The notes under the pieces are model-generated. The model searched no databases. It saw only the letters and a list, made by a program, of their open reading frames with translations, and had not been told where the DNA came from. DNA of 58,936 nucleotides. It comes from Clostridia bacterium. GTDB lineage: Bacteria > Bacillota > Clostridia > Monoglobales > Monoglobaceae. The stretch is taken from contig JAGARO010000011.1 of the NCBI GenBank assembly GCA_017622215.1, forward strand, positions 1 to 58,936, given 5' to 3'. Both the position numbers and the translations under genes were made by a program. Of the stretch, positions 8,405 through 16,496 are shown piece by piece; position 1 is the first letter of the stretch, and each line of letters begins with the position of its first letter.

Positions 8405-8606
8405 TGAGTAAATCCTCACAATCCTCCGAATGGATTTCAACTGTAATAGGCTGTTTCAGGTCAAGACTGAATATACCCATAATGGACTTGGCGTCAACTA
8501 TGTAACGGCCTGAAGTAATGTCAACATCATAGTCGCATTTAGCAACAAGATTAACGAAATTTTTAACATCATCAATGGAATGAAGTGAAATTGTACAGCT
8601 TTTCAT
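8379..8606 (-). CDS. HPr-like protein lacking the catalytic histidine (Crh-like)
   Basis: 75 residues, one HPr fold. The conserved regulatory segment KSIMGIFSLDL aligns with KSIMGVMSL of HPr, keeping the serine that HPr kinase phosphorylates (Ser46 in HPr). The region that should carry the PTS phosphocarrier His15 (GLHARPA) aligns to LHSIDDVK; an ungapped alignment puts serine at the His15 position. This is the pattern of Crh in Bacillus, a co-regulator of CcpA rather than a sugar phosphocarrier. The function is inferred; no HPr kinase or CcpA gene is in the window. The ATG at 8606 follows AAGG. It heads a likely operon with tadA and ppdK, from the promoter at 8645-8673. Confidence 0.8.
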   Translation of the reverse strand: MKSCTISLHSIDDVKNFVNLVAKCDYDVDITSGRYIVDAKSIMGIFSLDLKQPITVEIHSEDCEDLLNELKEFAE

Positions 8607-8644
8607 TTTACCTTTTTCTTCCTTCCTATAAAAATTCCACATAT

Positions 8645-8673
8645 ATTATACATTTTTTCCTTGCAATAGTCAA
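8645..8673 (-). promoter_or_regulatory. Sigma-A promoter for crh-like/tadA
   Basis: Minus-strand TTGACT (8673-8668), 17-bp spacer, TATAAT (8650-8645). Its -35 region overlaps the -35 region of the divergent mtaB promoter. Confidence 0.75.
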
Positions 8674-8689
8674 TAAAAAGTTGTATAAT
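8661..8689 (+). promoter_or_regulatory. Sigma-A promoter for mtaB
   Basis: TTGCAA (8661-8666), 17-bp spacer, TATAAT (8684-8689), 39 bases before the mtaB start. It shares 13 bases with the divergent crh-like promoter. Confidence 0.75.
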
Positions 8690-8727
8690 TTTATCATAAA
8701 AATCTTACTTTTTTTAGGAGTTTTGTA

Positions 8728-9981
8728 GTGAAAGTTGCATTTATCACCTTAGGTTGCAAGACAAACATATATGAATCCGAGGCAATTTCCCAGATTTTCA
8801 GGGACAAAGGCCATATTGTTGTGCCCTCAAAAGAGGTGGCTGATGTATATATTGTCAACACCTGCACAGTAACAAGCATAGGCGCACAAAAGTCCCGTCA
8901 GGCGCTCCGCAAGGCAAAGCACAAAAACCCTGACGCCATCGTAGTGTCTATGGGATGTCTTTCACAGACTGAACCTGAAAAAATAAGAGAAATCCCCGAG
9001 GTTGACATAGTAATCGGCAACGGAAACAAAGGTGAAATCGTAAATCTTTGCGAGGAGGCTTATAAATCAAAGAAAAAGATTTTTGCCTGCACTGACATTT
9101 CAAAGGAAACAAAATACGAGGAGCTTGCTCTCACAGAGGGACAGTCAAGAATCAGAGCAAACGTTAAAATCGAGGACGGCTGTAACAATTTCTGCACCTA
9201 CTGTATAATCCCCTATGCCCGTGGCAGAGTCCGTTCCCGCTCAATCGACAAAATCGTGGAAGAGGTAAAACTCCTTGCCAAAAGCGGTTACAAAGAGGTA
9301 GTTTTAACGGGCATTCATATCGGCTCCTACGGAAAAGATTTGGATAACGGCAATAAACTTATTGATGTTATTGAGGCAGTCTGCTCCGTCGAAGGAATTG
9401 CCCGAGTGCGTCTTGGCTCAATCGAGCCTGTTATAATCACAGAAGAATTTGTCAGCCGTGCAAAAAAACTTAAAAACCTCTGTCCACAATTTCACCTGGC
9501 TCTTCAGAGTGGTTGCGACGAAACCTTAAAACGAATGAACAGGCACTACACAACAGACGAATTCAGGAAAGCCGTTAAGCTTTTAAGGGACAACATTCCC
9601 GACACCTCAATCACCACTGACTTTATGGTGGGATTTCCCGGGGAAACTGACGAAGAGTTTGAAAAATCCTATGAATTTTGCAAAGAAATCGGCTTTATGC
9701 AGATGCATATTTTTAAATATTCAATCCGCAAAGGCACAAAGGCAGAGAAAATGCCAAATCAGGTTTCCGACAATGTAAAAGATATCAGAAGTCAGAAAAT
9801 GCTTGAGTTGGCAGAAAAAATGAAACAGGAATTTTACGCAAAATATAAGGGCAAAAAAATGCGTGTTTTAGTGGAACTATGCAAAAAAGGTGTGTACCAC
9901 GGGACAACGGACAACTATATGGATGTCTACTTTAAATCCGATGAAAATCTGACGGGAAAATTTACCGAAATTTTTTTATAA
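8728..9981 (+). CDS. mtaB: tRNA (t6A37) methylthiotransferase MtaB
   Basis: 417 residues. The N-terminal MTTase domain has its three cluster cysteines, Cys10 (TLGCKTNIYESE), Cys46 (VNTCTVT) and Cys77 (SMGCLSQ). The radical-SAM cluster is CNNFCTYC at 152-159, followed by IPYARGRVRSR. A short TRAM-like tail is at the C-terminus. MtaB adds a methylthio group to t6A at position 37 of ANN-decoding tRNAs; the KTNxYES signature separates it from MiaB and RimO. The start is GTG at 8728, preceded by AGGAG with 7-nt spacing. Transcribed divergently from the crh-like operon. Confidence 0.94.
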   Translation: MKVAFITLGCKTNIYESEAISQIFRDKGHIVVPSKEVADVYIVNTCTVTSIGAQKSRQALRKAKHKNPDAIVVSMGCLSQTEPEKIREIPEVDIVIGNGNKGEIVNLCEEAYKSKKKIFACTDISKETKYEELALTEGQSRIRANVKIEDGCNNFCTYCIIPYARGRVRSRSIDKIVEEVKLLAKSGYKEVVLTGIHIGSYGKDLDNGNKLIDVIEAVCSVEGIARVRLGSIEPVIITEEFVSRAKKLKNLCPQFHLALQSGCDETLKRMNRHYTTDEFRKAVKLLRDNIPDTSITTDFMVGFPGETDEEFEKSYEFCKEIGFMQMHIFKYSIRKGTKAEKMPNQVSDNVKDIRSQKMLELAEKMKQEFYAKYKGKKMRVLVELCKKGVYHGTTDNYMDVYFKSDENLTGKFTEIFL

Positions 9982-9987
9982 AAAATA

Positions 9988-10016
9988 TTGTATTTTTTTA
10001 CACTATATGATATAAT
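9988..10016 (+). promoter_or_regulatory. Sigma-A promoter for the zinc-ribbon membrane gene pair
   Basis: TTGTAT (9988-9993), 17-bp spacer, perfect TATAAT (10011-10016), 33 bases before the start at 10050. Confidence 0.65.
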
Positions 10017-10049
10017 GTATTTGAATTATAAGAAGTAGGGGAAATTTTT

Positions 10050-10298
10050 ATGAATGAAAACATGAATGGCGCATGTGAAAACTGCGGAATAAACGGCACC
10101 CTTAAGAATATCAACGGAAAATTCTTATGTCCTATGTGCCGCAAAAAAATATTTCACCAGGAAAAATTTCGTGTATTTACTTTCAGCAAGGTGAAACGAG
10201 CTACTCTTTCTGTGGCACTTGGCATAGTTACTGTAGCAATTGTTATTTACGCCCTTTATTATATCGCAACAGGTTCTGCGTTGTTTAACATTTTTTAA
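10050..10298 (+). CDS. Small zinc-ribbon membrane protein (first of a pair)
   Basis: 82 residues of unknown function. Residues 9-30 hold two Cys pairs, CENC and CPMC, separated by about 14 residues: a minimal zinc ribbon. A basic stretch (KVKRATLS) is followed by one transmembrane segment, ALGIVTVAIVIYALYYIA, so the ribbon probably faces the cytoplasm. An AGGGG site lies upstream. The next gene has the same architecture with different sequence, so the two look like diverged tandem paralogues. Nothing here identifies a partner or substrate. Confidence 0.75.
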   Translation: MNENMNGACENCGINGTLKNINGKFLCPMCRKKIFHQEKFRVFTFSKVKRATLSVALGIVTVAIVIYALYYIATGSALFNIF

Positions 10299-10336
10299 TT
10301 TCACATTATTAATTATTGCATTAAGGAGTTTTGAAA

Positions 10337-10591
10337 ATGAGTATTGAAGTTGTTGAAAAGTGTCTTAAAAAAAGATGTAACGAAACAGGTGTTTTCTGTA
10401 AAAAGTGTAATTTAGAAGGAGTTCTCTGTTCAGACGGTGACATTCTCTGCCCTAAGTGTTTTAAGAAGCTTGGCAAAGGCGAAGCAAGAATTCCTTTCAC
10501 ATGGCAGGAAAAACTTATCCGTGCTGCTACTATTACTGTATTAGCAGTGGTTGCAGTTTTCCTTTTCTACCTTGGAAAATACATCATCTAA
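10337..10591 (+). CDS. Small zinc-ribbon membrane protein (second of a pair)
   Basis: 84 residues of unknown function. Cys residues occur in CLKKRC, CKKC, LCSDGDILC and CPKC; CKKC...CPKC can form a zinc ribbon like that of the preceding gene. The C-terminal half has a basic/amphipathic segment and one transmembrane helix, ITVLAVVAVFLFYLGKYII. I chose the ATG at 10337 because AAGGAG lies 8 nt upstream; an in-frame TTG two codons earlier is less likely. The gap to the first gene is 38 nt and a strong terminator follows, so the pair is probably one transcript. Confidence 0.75.
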   Translation: MSIEVVEKCLKKRCNETGVFCKKCNLEGVLCSDGDILCPKCFKKLGKGEARIPFTWQEKLIRAATITVLAVVAVFLFYLGKYII

Positions 10592-10604
10592 TTTTAATTA
10601 CATA

Positions 10605-10630
10605 GCCGGCCAATAGGTCGGCCTTTTTGT
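10605..10630 (+). terminator. Terminator after the zinc-ribbon pair
   Basis: 7-bp GC-rich stem GCCGGCC / GGTCGGC (one G-T pair) with AATA loop, then CTTTTTG. Confidence 0.85.
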
Positions 10631-10641
10631 TTGCAAAAATT

Positions 10642-10670
10642 AAAACAGCCCTCAAAAGGGCTGTTTTTTT
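10642..10670 (-). terminator. Terminator of the mutarotase-fold gene
   Basis: Stem AACAGCCCT / AGGGCTGTT flanked by A and T runs, so it can act in both directions; on the minus strand it abuts the stop codon at 10669. Confidence 0.85.
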
Positions 10671-11604
10671 AATACTCTACATATTCTTTAAAGAATTTAT
10701 CCATTTCCTCTTCGTTTGCAGGAACAGGAACATTCTCATAGTAGCTCCAGCATTCGCTGTGGGTTACTGTATCTCCAGGCTGAAGATTTTTAAGTTCGCC
10801 GATACTTTCCATTTCCAGCATATGAGCGCAGGTGTATGTCTCAAAGTTACAGTCATGGTCAGGGAGCTTTATTCCCTCAGGCGCATCAAAATACTTAACG
10901 AAAACATCACCGAAATTAAAGTACGCAGCATAGCCGTGCTGACTTCTGAGGCCTACCTTAAAGGCGTCGCCGTTATTAGGGTCCTGTTTTAAAGTGATAT
11001 ACTTATCTCCCCATGTAACTCTCGGGTCAGTCATCTTAGTAAATGTCCAGAGAGAAAGATTTCTGTTTTCAAGAAATCCTGCATTTCTTGTAGGAACAGG
11101 CACAATCTCTGTACCACCCTGGGCAAGAACTGACAAAGCCCACGGAGCAACCTCAACAGGCCAAAGACCTGTGTTTGTAATCTTATGAATAAGATGCACA
11201 CAATTATCCTCAGGCATTGTAATTTCAATTTCCATCTGGAAATTGTTTGCTCTCTGAGCAGGCGGAATAAGCCTTATTCCATTCTCAAGTTTTTCATAAG
11301 CCACAGGTTCATTGTCAGGATAATATGAACGAGGGAGAGCTTCAGGGCTGGTCCACAATCTATGCCCACCACGGATATACCATACACCAAGGTCCTCGCC
11401 GTAAACTTTGGCAAATTCCTCTTCCATACCTTCCTTTGTTATATTCTTTTCAACGTCTTCATAGAAAACATTTTCTCCGCCAATTTTACCAAATCTTATA
11501 ATTCTTGGTCCGAAGTCGAGAGTTGCAAGGAATTCAAGCTTGCCGTCAGTAACCTGAACGCATTTTCCCCACTCACCGTAATTTATCTCTTTAATCTCTA
11601 CCAT
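10669..11604 (-). CDS. Galactose-mutarotase-fold protein (DUF4380-like)
   Basis: 311 residues, no signal peptide. The pattern is that of the galactose mutarotase-like superfamily: a start like EINYGEWGKCVQVTDGKLEF, then LDFGPRIIRFG, a GGHRLWTSPE motif near residue 80, and ITNTGLWPVEVAPWALSV in the middle. I believe it belongs to DUF4380, but I could not search. Members probably bind or epimerise sugars; no substrate is known to me. It follows hpf by 8 nt but lacks a clear ribosome binding site, so translation may be coupled or weak. Confidence 0.65.
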   Translation of the reverse strand: MVEIKEINYGEWGKCVQVTDGKLEFLATLDFGPRIIRFGKIGGENVFYEDVEKNITKEGMEEEFAKVYGEDLGVWYIRGGHRLWTSPEALPRSYYPDNEPVAYEKLENGIRLIPPAQRANNFQMEIEITMPEDNCVHLIHKITNTGLWPVEVAPWALSVLAQGGTEIVPVPTRNAGFLENRNLSLWTFTKMTDPRVTWGDKYITLKQDPNNGDAFKVGLRSQHGYAAYFNFGDVFVKYFDAPEGIKLPDHDCNFETYTCAHMLEMESIGELKNLQPGDTVTHSECWSYYENVPVPANEEEMDKFFKEYVEY

Positions 11605-11612
11605 AGTTGTTA

Positions 11613-12140
11613 TCAGCCAATTTCAATAAGGCCGTAATTTCCTCCCTTTCTCTTATATACAACGCATACTGCGTCTGTTTCAGCGTCATTGAATATGAAG
11701 AAGTCGTGGCCTAACATATTCATCTGGAGCACTGCTTCTTCAGCGCTCATAGGCTTTGACTCAACTTTCTTGCTTTTTATAATTTTAATATCCTGTTCTT
11801 CTTCAACAACCGTATCCGTAAAAGGAATATAGTCCTTAAAGCCTCCGCCCTTGACCCTGCTTTCAAGTCTTGTCTTATTCTTTCTAATCTGTCTGTCAAG
11901 GTTTTCCATACAGATATCTGCCGCAGTAAGCATATCTTCGTTTCTTGCCTCAGCTCTCATAAGAATACCCTTGTGGTTAATTGTAATTTCCACAATCATC
12001 TTGCTTCTCTGTTCTGATGCAACAATCTTAATTTCTTCATCATCGCCGAAAAACTTCTCCAGCCTGTCAAACTTCTTCAAAAGCTTTTCCTTACTCTTGT
12101 CGGACAGCTCCACGTGTTTGCAAATCAAATTGTACTTCAT
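11613..12140 (-). CDS. hpf: Long-form ribosome hibernation promoting factor
   Basis: 175 residues, long HPF form. The N-terminal ~95 residues form the S30AE/RaiA domain (YNLICKHVELSDKSKEKLLKKFDRLEKFF, then MIVEITINHKGILMRAEARNEDMLTAADICMENLDRQIRKNKTRLE in three conserved blocks). After an acidic linker comes the C-terminal dimerisation domain KVESKPMSAEEAVLQMNMLGHDFFIFNDAET. It dimerises 70S ribosomes into inactive 100S particles in stationary phase. A GGAGGG site and a 17-bp-spaced promoter lie upstream. Confidence 0.96.
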   Translation of the reverse strand: MKYNLICKHVELSDKSKEKLLKKFDRLEKFFGDDEEIKIVASEQRSKMIVEITINHKGILMRAEARNEDMLTAADICMENLDRQIRKNKTRLESRVKGGGFKDYIPFTDTVVEEEQDIKIIKSKKVESKPMSAEEAVLQMNMLGHDFFIFNDAETDAVCVVYKRKGGNYGLIEIG

Positions 12141-12208
12141 AGTTTACCCTCCGTATGATGTGAAATATAGACAAAAACGAGGTGTTTTTTCCTCTTATGT
12201 CTATGTAT

Positions 12209-12237
12209 ATTATACAATACCTACGGAATAATTGCAA
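12209..12237 (-). promoter_or_regulatory. Sigma-A promoter for hpf
   Basis: Minus-strand TTGCAA (12237-12232), 17-bp spacer, TATAAT (12214-12209). The ~65-nt leader holds GAGG...CCTC, a short possible hairpin. Confidence 0.7.
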
Positions 12238-12246
12238 TAGTTTTTC

Positions 12247-13686
12247 CTAATTTTTTCCAGCCGACTCAAGATACTTTTTTATTACATTTCCGCCGATTGG
12301 AGCAGCTGTAGAGCCACCTGTTGTGCCGTCATATTCCAGAATTACCGCAACACAGATTTCCGCCCTTTCCGCAGGAGCAAATCCCACAAACCATGAATGA
12401 GTTTTGTTTGTTTCGTTTTCGGCTGTGCCTGTTTTTCCTGCAACCTGTATTCCTCTTATACTTGCTCTTACAGAGGTTCCCGCCTCTACCGAGCCCACCA
12501 TAAGCTCCCTTACGAAGCCTGCGGTGTCATAATCAAGCACCTTTCCAAGGCTTTTTATCTGGGTTTCAGATATTACTGTACCATTTGCCCTCTCAACAGA
12601 ATCTACAAGATATGGCTTCATCATAATTCCGTCGTTGGCAATGGTTGCACCAATCATAGCCATCTGCAGTGGTGTAACAAGGAGTTTTCCCTGTCCAATT
12701 CCCACCATAGCTGCATCCATATTATACATTTTGTCATATTCAATACGGCTTACTTCCGTTTTTAAGTCAAACTTAATTTCCTTATTTATACCAAAGCGTT
12801 CAGCCATTTCAAGAATTGTATCCCCGCCCATATTGTAGGCAAGTTCACAGAACATCTGGTTTGAAGAAACCTCAAAGCTCTGCTTTAAGTCCATTTCTCC
12901 GTAAACCTTGTCATTATAGTTCGCAACCTTTATGCCATCCTTTTCAAAACCGCCTGTGTCTTCTAAAACTGTGTCTTCAAGGTCATTTTCATAGACTGCA
13001 GCAGAGGTTAAAATCTTAAAGGTTGAGCCAGGGGCGTAAAGTCCCTGTGTAGCTCTCGGAAGAAGTGCGTAATCCTCGCTTTCCGCAAGGTTTTTCCATT
13101 CCTCCTCCAGCGCCTCAGAGGACGGGTCGTAGTCAGGAAGGCTCACCATAGCTATAATTTCACCTGTGGATGGGTTCATAGCTACAACAGCGCCCTTTCT
13201 TCCCTTCATCTGTTCTCTTGCATATTTTTGTATTCTGTTATCAATTGTAAGATTAAGGCTTGAGCCCTGTTTTACATTATCAAAGGAAATGGAAAAATCG
13301 TTTTTTCCTAAAAGCTCGCTGTTATATTCCATTTCGAGATTGCTTTTTCCGTAAACTCTGGAGGAATAACCGATTATATGACTGTATAAATTCCCCTCTG
13401 GATAAATTCGTCTCTGTACTCCCTCTTTTTCAAATTCCGATGTAGCCAGAACCACACCGTTCCTATCATAAATATCTCCTCTTTTTATATGCCTTTCCTC
13501 GCTCCATTGACGTGGATTATAAGGATTTTGGGCATATTCCTCAGTCTTAAAAAGATTTATGTAGAGCAAAAATGTTATGAGGGACAAAAAGAGTGCAGAC
13601 ACAACTATCATAACGTGGATAATTTTTTTATCTGTTTTTGTATCCTTTTCTTCAGCTAGTCCCACATTTCTTTCTTCCTCATTCAC
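12247..13686 (-). CDS. Penicillin-binding transpeptidase (class B PBP)
   Basis: 479 residues from the chosen start: a short cytoplasmic tail, one transmembrane helix (VMIVVSALFLSLITFLLYI), a PBP dimer-like region with RGDIYDRNGVVLATS, and the transpeptidase domain. The three active-site motifs are present: STFK (in APGSTFKILTS), SSN (in FEVSSNQMF) and KTG (in VAGKTGTAEN). The enzyme cross-links peptidoglycan outside the membrane. The GTG at 13686 overlaps the ftsW-like gene by 8 nt and has GGGG 8 nt upstream; other in-frame starts lie further inside ftsW. With FtsW/RodA and FHA genes it resembles the PbpA-RodA elongation or division pair. Which of the two roles applies cannot be decided. Confidence 0.93.
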   Translation of the reverse strand: MNEEERNVGLAEEKDTKTDKKIIHVMIVVSALFLSLITFLLYINLFKTEEYAQNPYNPRQWSEERHIKRGDIYDRNGVVLATSEFEKEGVQRRIYPEGNLYSHIIGYSSRVYGKSNLEMEYNSELLGKNDFSISFDNVKQGSSLNLTIDNRIQKYAREQMKGRKGAVVAMNPSTGEIIAMVSLPDYDPSSEALEEEWKNLAESEDYALLPRATQGLYAPGSTFKILTSAAVYENDLEDTVLEDTGGFEKDGIKVANYNDKVYGEMDLKQSFEVSSNQMFCELAYNMGGDTILEMAERFGINKEIKFDLKTEVSRIEYDKMYNMDAAMVGIGQGKLLVTPLQMAMIGATIANDGIMMKPYLVDSVERANGTVISETQIKSLGKVLDYDTAGFVRELMVGSVEAGTSVRASIRGIQVAGKTGTAENETNKTHSWFVGFAPAERAEICVAVILEYDGTTGGSTAAPIGGNVIKKYLESAGKN

Positions 13687-14911
13687 TTCGCTCACCCCTT
13701 TCCTCACGGGCAGAGATTGCCTGCATAATTCCAAGGGAGATAAAGCTTACCACCATTGATGAACCGCCATAACTCACAAATGGCAGAGTTATTCCCGTCA
13801 GAGGAATAAATTTTATTACTCCCCCGATTATTATAAAGCACTGGAGAGAAAACATAAGTGTTACTCCCAGCCCCACCGACTTATTATATGGGTTTGTTGC
13901 CTTTAATGCAATTTTAAAGCATCTGTATGCAAGCAAGAAAAAGAGAAGCACAACAGCCGCCCCTACAAACACGCCCATTTCCTCACAGATTGCAGAGAAA
14001 ATAAAGTCCGTATGTACCTCAGGGATATGATAAGGTGTTCCGTTTCCAAGTCCTTTGCCGAAATAGCCTCCTGCAGAAATCGCAAAGAGAGACTGTGTTA
14101 CCTGATAGCCGATATCTTCGATATGTTCCCAGGGGTTAAGCCAGGCTGTAACTCGCAATTGAATATGGTGCATAAACTTATATCCCAAAAATGCAACAAC
14201 GAGAGCTGCACCAACGTTTACAGCGAGAAACAGCGGATTTTTCTCGTACACATAAATCATAAAAATGTAGATTGAAAACAGCACTAAAATTGTACCCCAG
14301 TCCCTCTGGAGCACCAAAAATCCAATGAAAAGATATGTAACAATTGCCGTCATAATAGACGGTGTAATCTTTTCCTTTATAGGTTTTGTCCACGCTCCGG
14401 AATAATGACAGGACAAGAACATAATATAGAGAATTTTAATTATTTCTGATGGCTGGAAAGCAAAACTTCCTATTCCAATCCAGTTTTTTGAACCGTTTAC
14501 AGTCCTTCCTATTGTAAGAGTAAGCACAAAAAGAATTACGCTTAATCCCACATAAAGATACCAGTAATCCTCCCAGATATCAATGAAATAATAAACCAGA
14601 TATGCACCGAAGAATGCAACAAAGCCTATGCCAACCCAGACAATCTGCTTGAGTCCTCTTTCAATATCCAGTCTGCATATCATAAGCATTCCTATACTTA
14701 TAAGCATAAAGGAAAAAAGGACAAGAAACTTGTCCCCCATTCGCGTAAAGACTACGATTGAACACACAACAATAAAAAGGCATTCAATTATAAGCCCTGT
14801 ATAAATAATATTTATATTATAGTCATTCCTCATATATAAAAGCCCGAAGCCCATAAGCGCCCCTAAAAGCATAAGGAGTACAGGCATTATATATCCGTTT
14901 CTTAGCTTCAT
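13679..14911 (-). CDS. FtsW/RodA/SpoVE family peptidoglycan glycosyltransferase
   Basis: 410 residues with about ten membrane segments, a SEDS protein. Family hallmarks: GSKNWIGIGSFAFQPSEIIKI, VLQRDWGTILVLFSIYIFM (the catalytic Asp region), LFAISAGGYFGKGLGNG and the C-terminal GITLPFVSYGGSSMV. SEDS proteins polymerise lipid II and pair with a class B PBP; that PBP gene follows with an 8-nt overlap. The start ATG overlaps the FHA stop by 4 nt, indicating coupled translation. Whether it serves division, elongation or sporulation is not evident. Confidence 0.94.
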   Translation of the reverse strand: MKLRNGYIMPVLLMLLGALMGFGLLYMRNDYNINIIYTGLIIECLFIVVCSIVVFTRMGDKFLVLFSFMLISIGMLMICRLDIERGLKQIVWVGIGFVAFFGAYLVYYFIDIWEDYWYLYVGLSVILFVLTLTIGRTVNGSKNWIGIGSFAFQPSEIIKILYIMFLSCHYSGAWTKPIKEKITPSIMTAIVTYLFIGFLVLQRDWGTILVLFSIYIFMIYVYEKNPLFLAVNVGAALVVAFLGYKFMHHIQLRVTAWLNPWEHIEDIGYQVTQSLFAISAGGYFGKGLGNGTPYHIPEVHTDFIFSAICEEMGVFVGAAVVLLFFLLAYRCFKIALKATNPYNKSVGLGVTLMFSLQCFIIIGGVIKFIPLTGITLPFVSYGGSSMVVSFISLGIMQAISAREERGERSE

Positions 14912-15399
14912 TCCATCACCCCATATTCAGGCTGGAAAATAAATGTAAGTCCCCCGAATGTAATTTCATCACCCTCTGAAAGAGGAGTGATTTTTCTTAT
15001 TTTAATATCGTTATGGTATGTACCGTTACGGCTTCCAAGGTCTTTTAAGTACCAGACTCCGTCCTCAAACCAAATCTGAAAATGCTCAATAGACAGGTAC
15101 TTATTCTTAACCTGTATATCGCAATCTTCCCCTCGGCCAACTGTAATCGGCCCTTCGCCGATTCTGTAACCCTTTTTCAGACCGAAGTAATCCGACTCCT
15201 CTGTTCTCACAGTAACAAGAACAGCTCTGGCGTCCCACTCCGCCTCCTCAGGCACTTCTTCCTCTTCAACGTACATAACTTTTCCGTTCATATTCCTGAT
15301 ATCTGTATAAATAAGACGGATAATCAGAAGAATAAACAGGTAAATTATAAATGTAAAAATATAGCTGAAGATTGTTGCCAAAATACTATACAGCGTCAA
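14908..15399 (-). CDS. Membrane-anchored FHA-domain protein
   Basis: 163 residues. One N-terminal transmembrane helix (FSYIFTFIIYLFILLIIRLIY) is followed by an acidic linker and a forkhead-associated domain at about 75-155 with the phosphothreonine-binding residues GRGEDCD, LSIEHFQI and LGSRNGTYHN. FHA domains read phospho-threonine, so a Ser/Thr kinase is expected, but none is in the window. Start is TTG at 15399 behind a strong GAGGAGGTG. The FHA-SEDS-PBP order resembles the fhaB-rodA-pbpA region of actinobacteria, suggesting phospho-regulated cell-wall growth (inference). Confidence 0.9.
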   Translation of the reverse strand: MTLYSILATIFSYIFTFIIYLFILLIIRLIYTDIRNMNGKVMYVEEEEVPEEAEWDARAVLVTVRTEESDYFGLKKGYRIGEGPITVGRGEDCDIQVKNKYLSIEHFQIWFEDGVWYLKDLGSRNGTYHNDIKIRKITPLSEGDEITFGGLTFIFQPEYGVME

Positions 15400-15434
15400 A
15401 GTGCCTCACCTCCTCAAAAGGAATCTACGAAGGA

Positions 15435-16442
15435 TTATGCAAAATAGTCGAGAATATCTATATTAATAACGTAATTTTCAAAAGCGTTGTTTGTCTTTAC
15501 CTCAGCCTCAGCTTCAGCCTTTCCCACAACCTCTGCATAACCAGGAATTCTTAAAATTACGTGATAGCCGTATTCAGTCTTAACAGGCTCAGAAAGCTCG
15601 TTAATTCCAAGTTCAAAGGACTTCTTTTCAAAGGCTTCAACCATTTCTCCAGGGCCGAATGAATAAATTCCTGAACCAGTATCCTCCTGATACTGTGCCA
15701 TCATTTCGTCAAAATCAGCACCGTTTTTCACCTTGTTGTAAACCTCTGTTGCAACAGTCTTCGCATCGCCCTTTTCGGAATCATTCATAATAAGAATATG
15801 CTTAACGTTTACATAGTCGTCTCTCTTATACTTTTCAAGCTCAGTTGCATCCTTATAGTATTTATCAAGATTTGCGTTAAGCTCTGTCTTTGCAAGAGCC
15901 AAAAGCTGTTCCTCCTCCATAAGTGAGAGGTACTCGTTTTCGTCAGCAATTCCGTATAATTCAATAAACTTCTTAAAGTTTTCACCGTTAGATGTTTTAG
16001 ACGCTTCAAACTGTTTCTTTATGTTGTCCTTATCAGCCTGTGGAAGTTCAAGGCCTGCATTCTTAATTTCAACAAGTAAACTGTTACGGCTTGCAAGTGT
16101 TTCTCTTACAGTATCCATAACAATCTTAGAATGTGTTCTGCCCTGTTCATCATTTGGCACTTTAGCATCCCACTTAAATCCCTTTAAAGCCTCAGTAAGT
16201 CTTGTTTTATATTCATTTACATCTTCAATTGCGGCAAGTTCTCCGTCAATTGTTGATGCGTAATATGAAACGTAATCAAGAGCATTAACAGTAATATAAT
16301 AGTTGAGAACTGACTCTGAAACAGCCTCTCCGTTTACTGTAACTGCAGGTGTATCAAGGTCATTGATGTCCTTGTCCTTTCCGCAGGATGCAAAGGATAA
16401 AACCATAGTTAATACCAATAAAAACGATAAGATTCTCTTCAT
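15435..16442 (-). CDS. PrsA/SurA-like foldase lipoprotein with parvulin domain
   Basis: 335 residues. A lipoprotein signal peptide ends in the lipobox FASC (Cys20). A SurA-N-like helical region follows (AVTVNGEAVSESVLNYYITV to about 195), then a PpiC parvulin domain at about 210-310 with VNVKHILIMNDS, GADFDEMMAQYQEDTGS and LGINELSEPVKTEYGYHVILR. It is expected to help fold secreted proteins at the outer face of the membrane. An AGGAGG site precedes the ATG. It lies 35 nt upstream of the FHA-ftsW-PBP genes, so a shared transcript is possible. Confidence 0.92.
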   Translation of the reverse strand: MKRILSFLLVLTMVLSFASCGKDKDINDLDTPAVTVNGEAVSESVLNYYITVNALDYVSYYASTIDGELAAIEDVNEYKTRLTEALKGFKWDAKVPNDEQGRTHSKIVMDTVRETLASRNSLLVEIKNAGLELPQADKDNIKKQFEASKTSNGENFKKFIELYGIADENEYLSLMEEEQLLALAKTELNANLDKYYKDATELEKYKRDDYVNVKHILIMNDSEKGDAKTVATEVYNKVKNGADFDEMMAQYQEDTGSGIYSFGPGEMVEAFEKKSFELGINELSEPVKTEYGYHVILRIPGYAEVVGKAEAEAEVKTNNAFENYVINIDILDYFA

Positions 16443-16469
16443 AAATTTTTCCTCCTAATATTCAATTTA

Positions 16470-16490
16470 AGGGACAGCTATGCCGTCCCT
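16470..16490. other. Small hairpin between two foldase genes
   Basis: Inverted repeat AGGGAC / GTCCCT with a 9-nt loop between the two foldase genes. It lacks a good T tract on the minus strand, so it may be a weak terminator or a processing stem. Confidence 0.4.
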
Positions 16491-16496
16491 CAATTT

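Noticed and set aside
12685-13700. Longer starts for the PBP inside ftsW
   Set aside because: The first in-frame ATG at 13734 lies deep in ftsW without a ribosome site, while GTG at 13686 has GGGG at good spacing and overlaps ftsW by only 8 nt.
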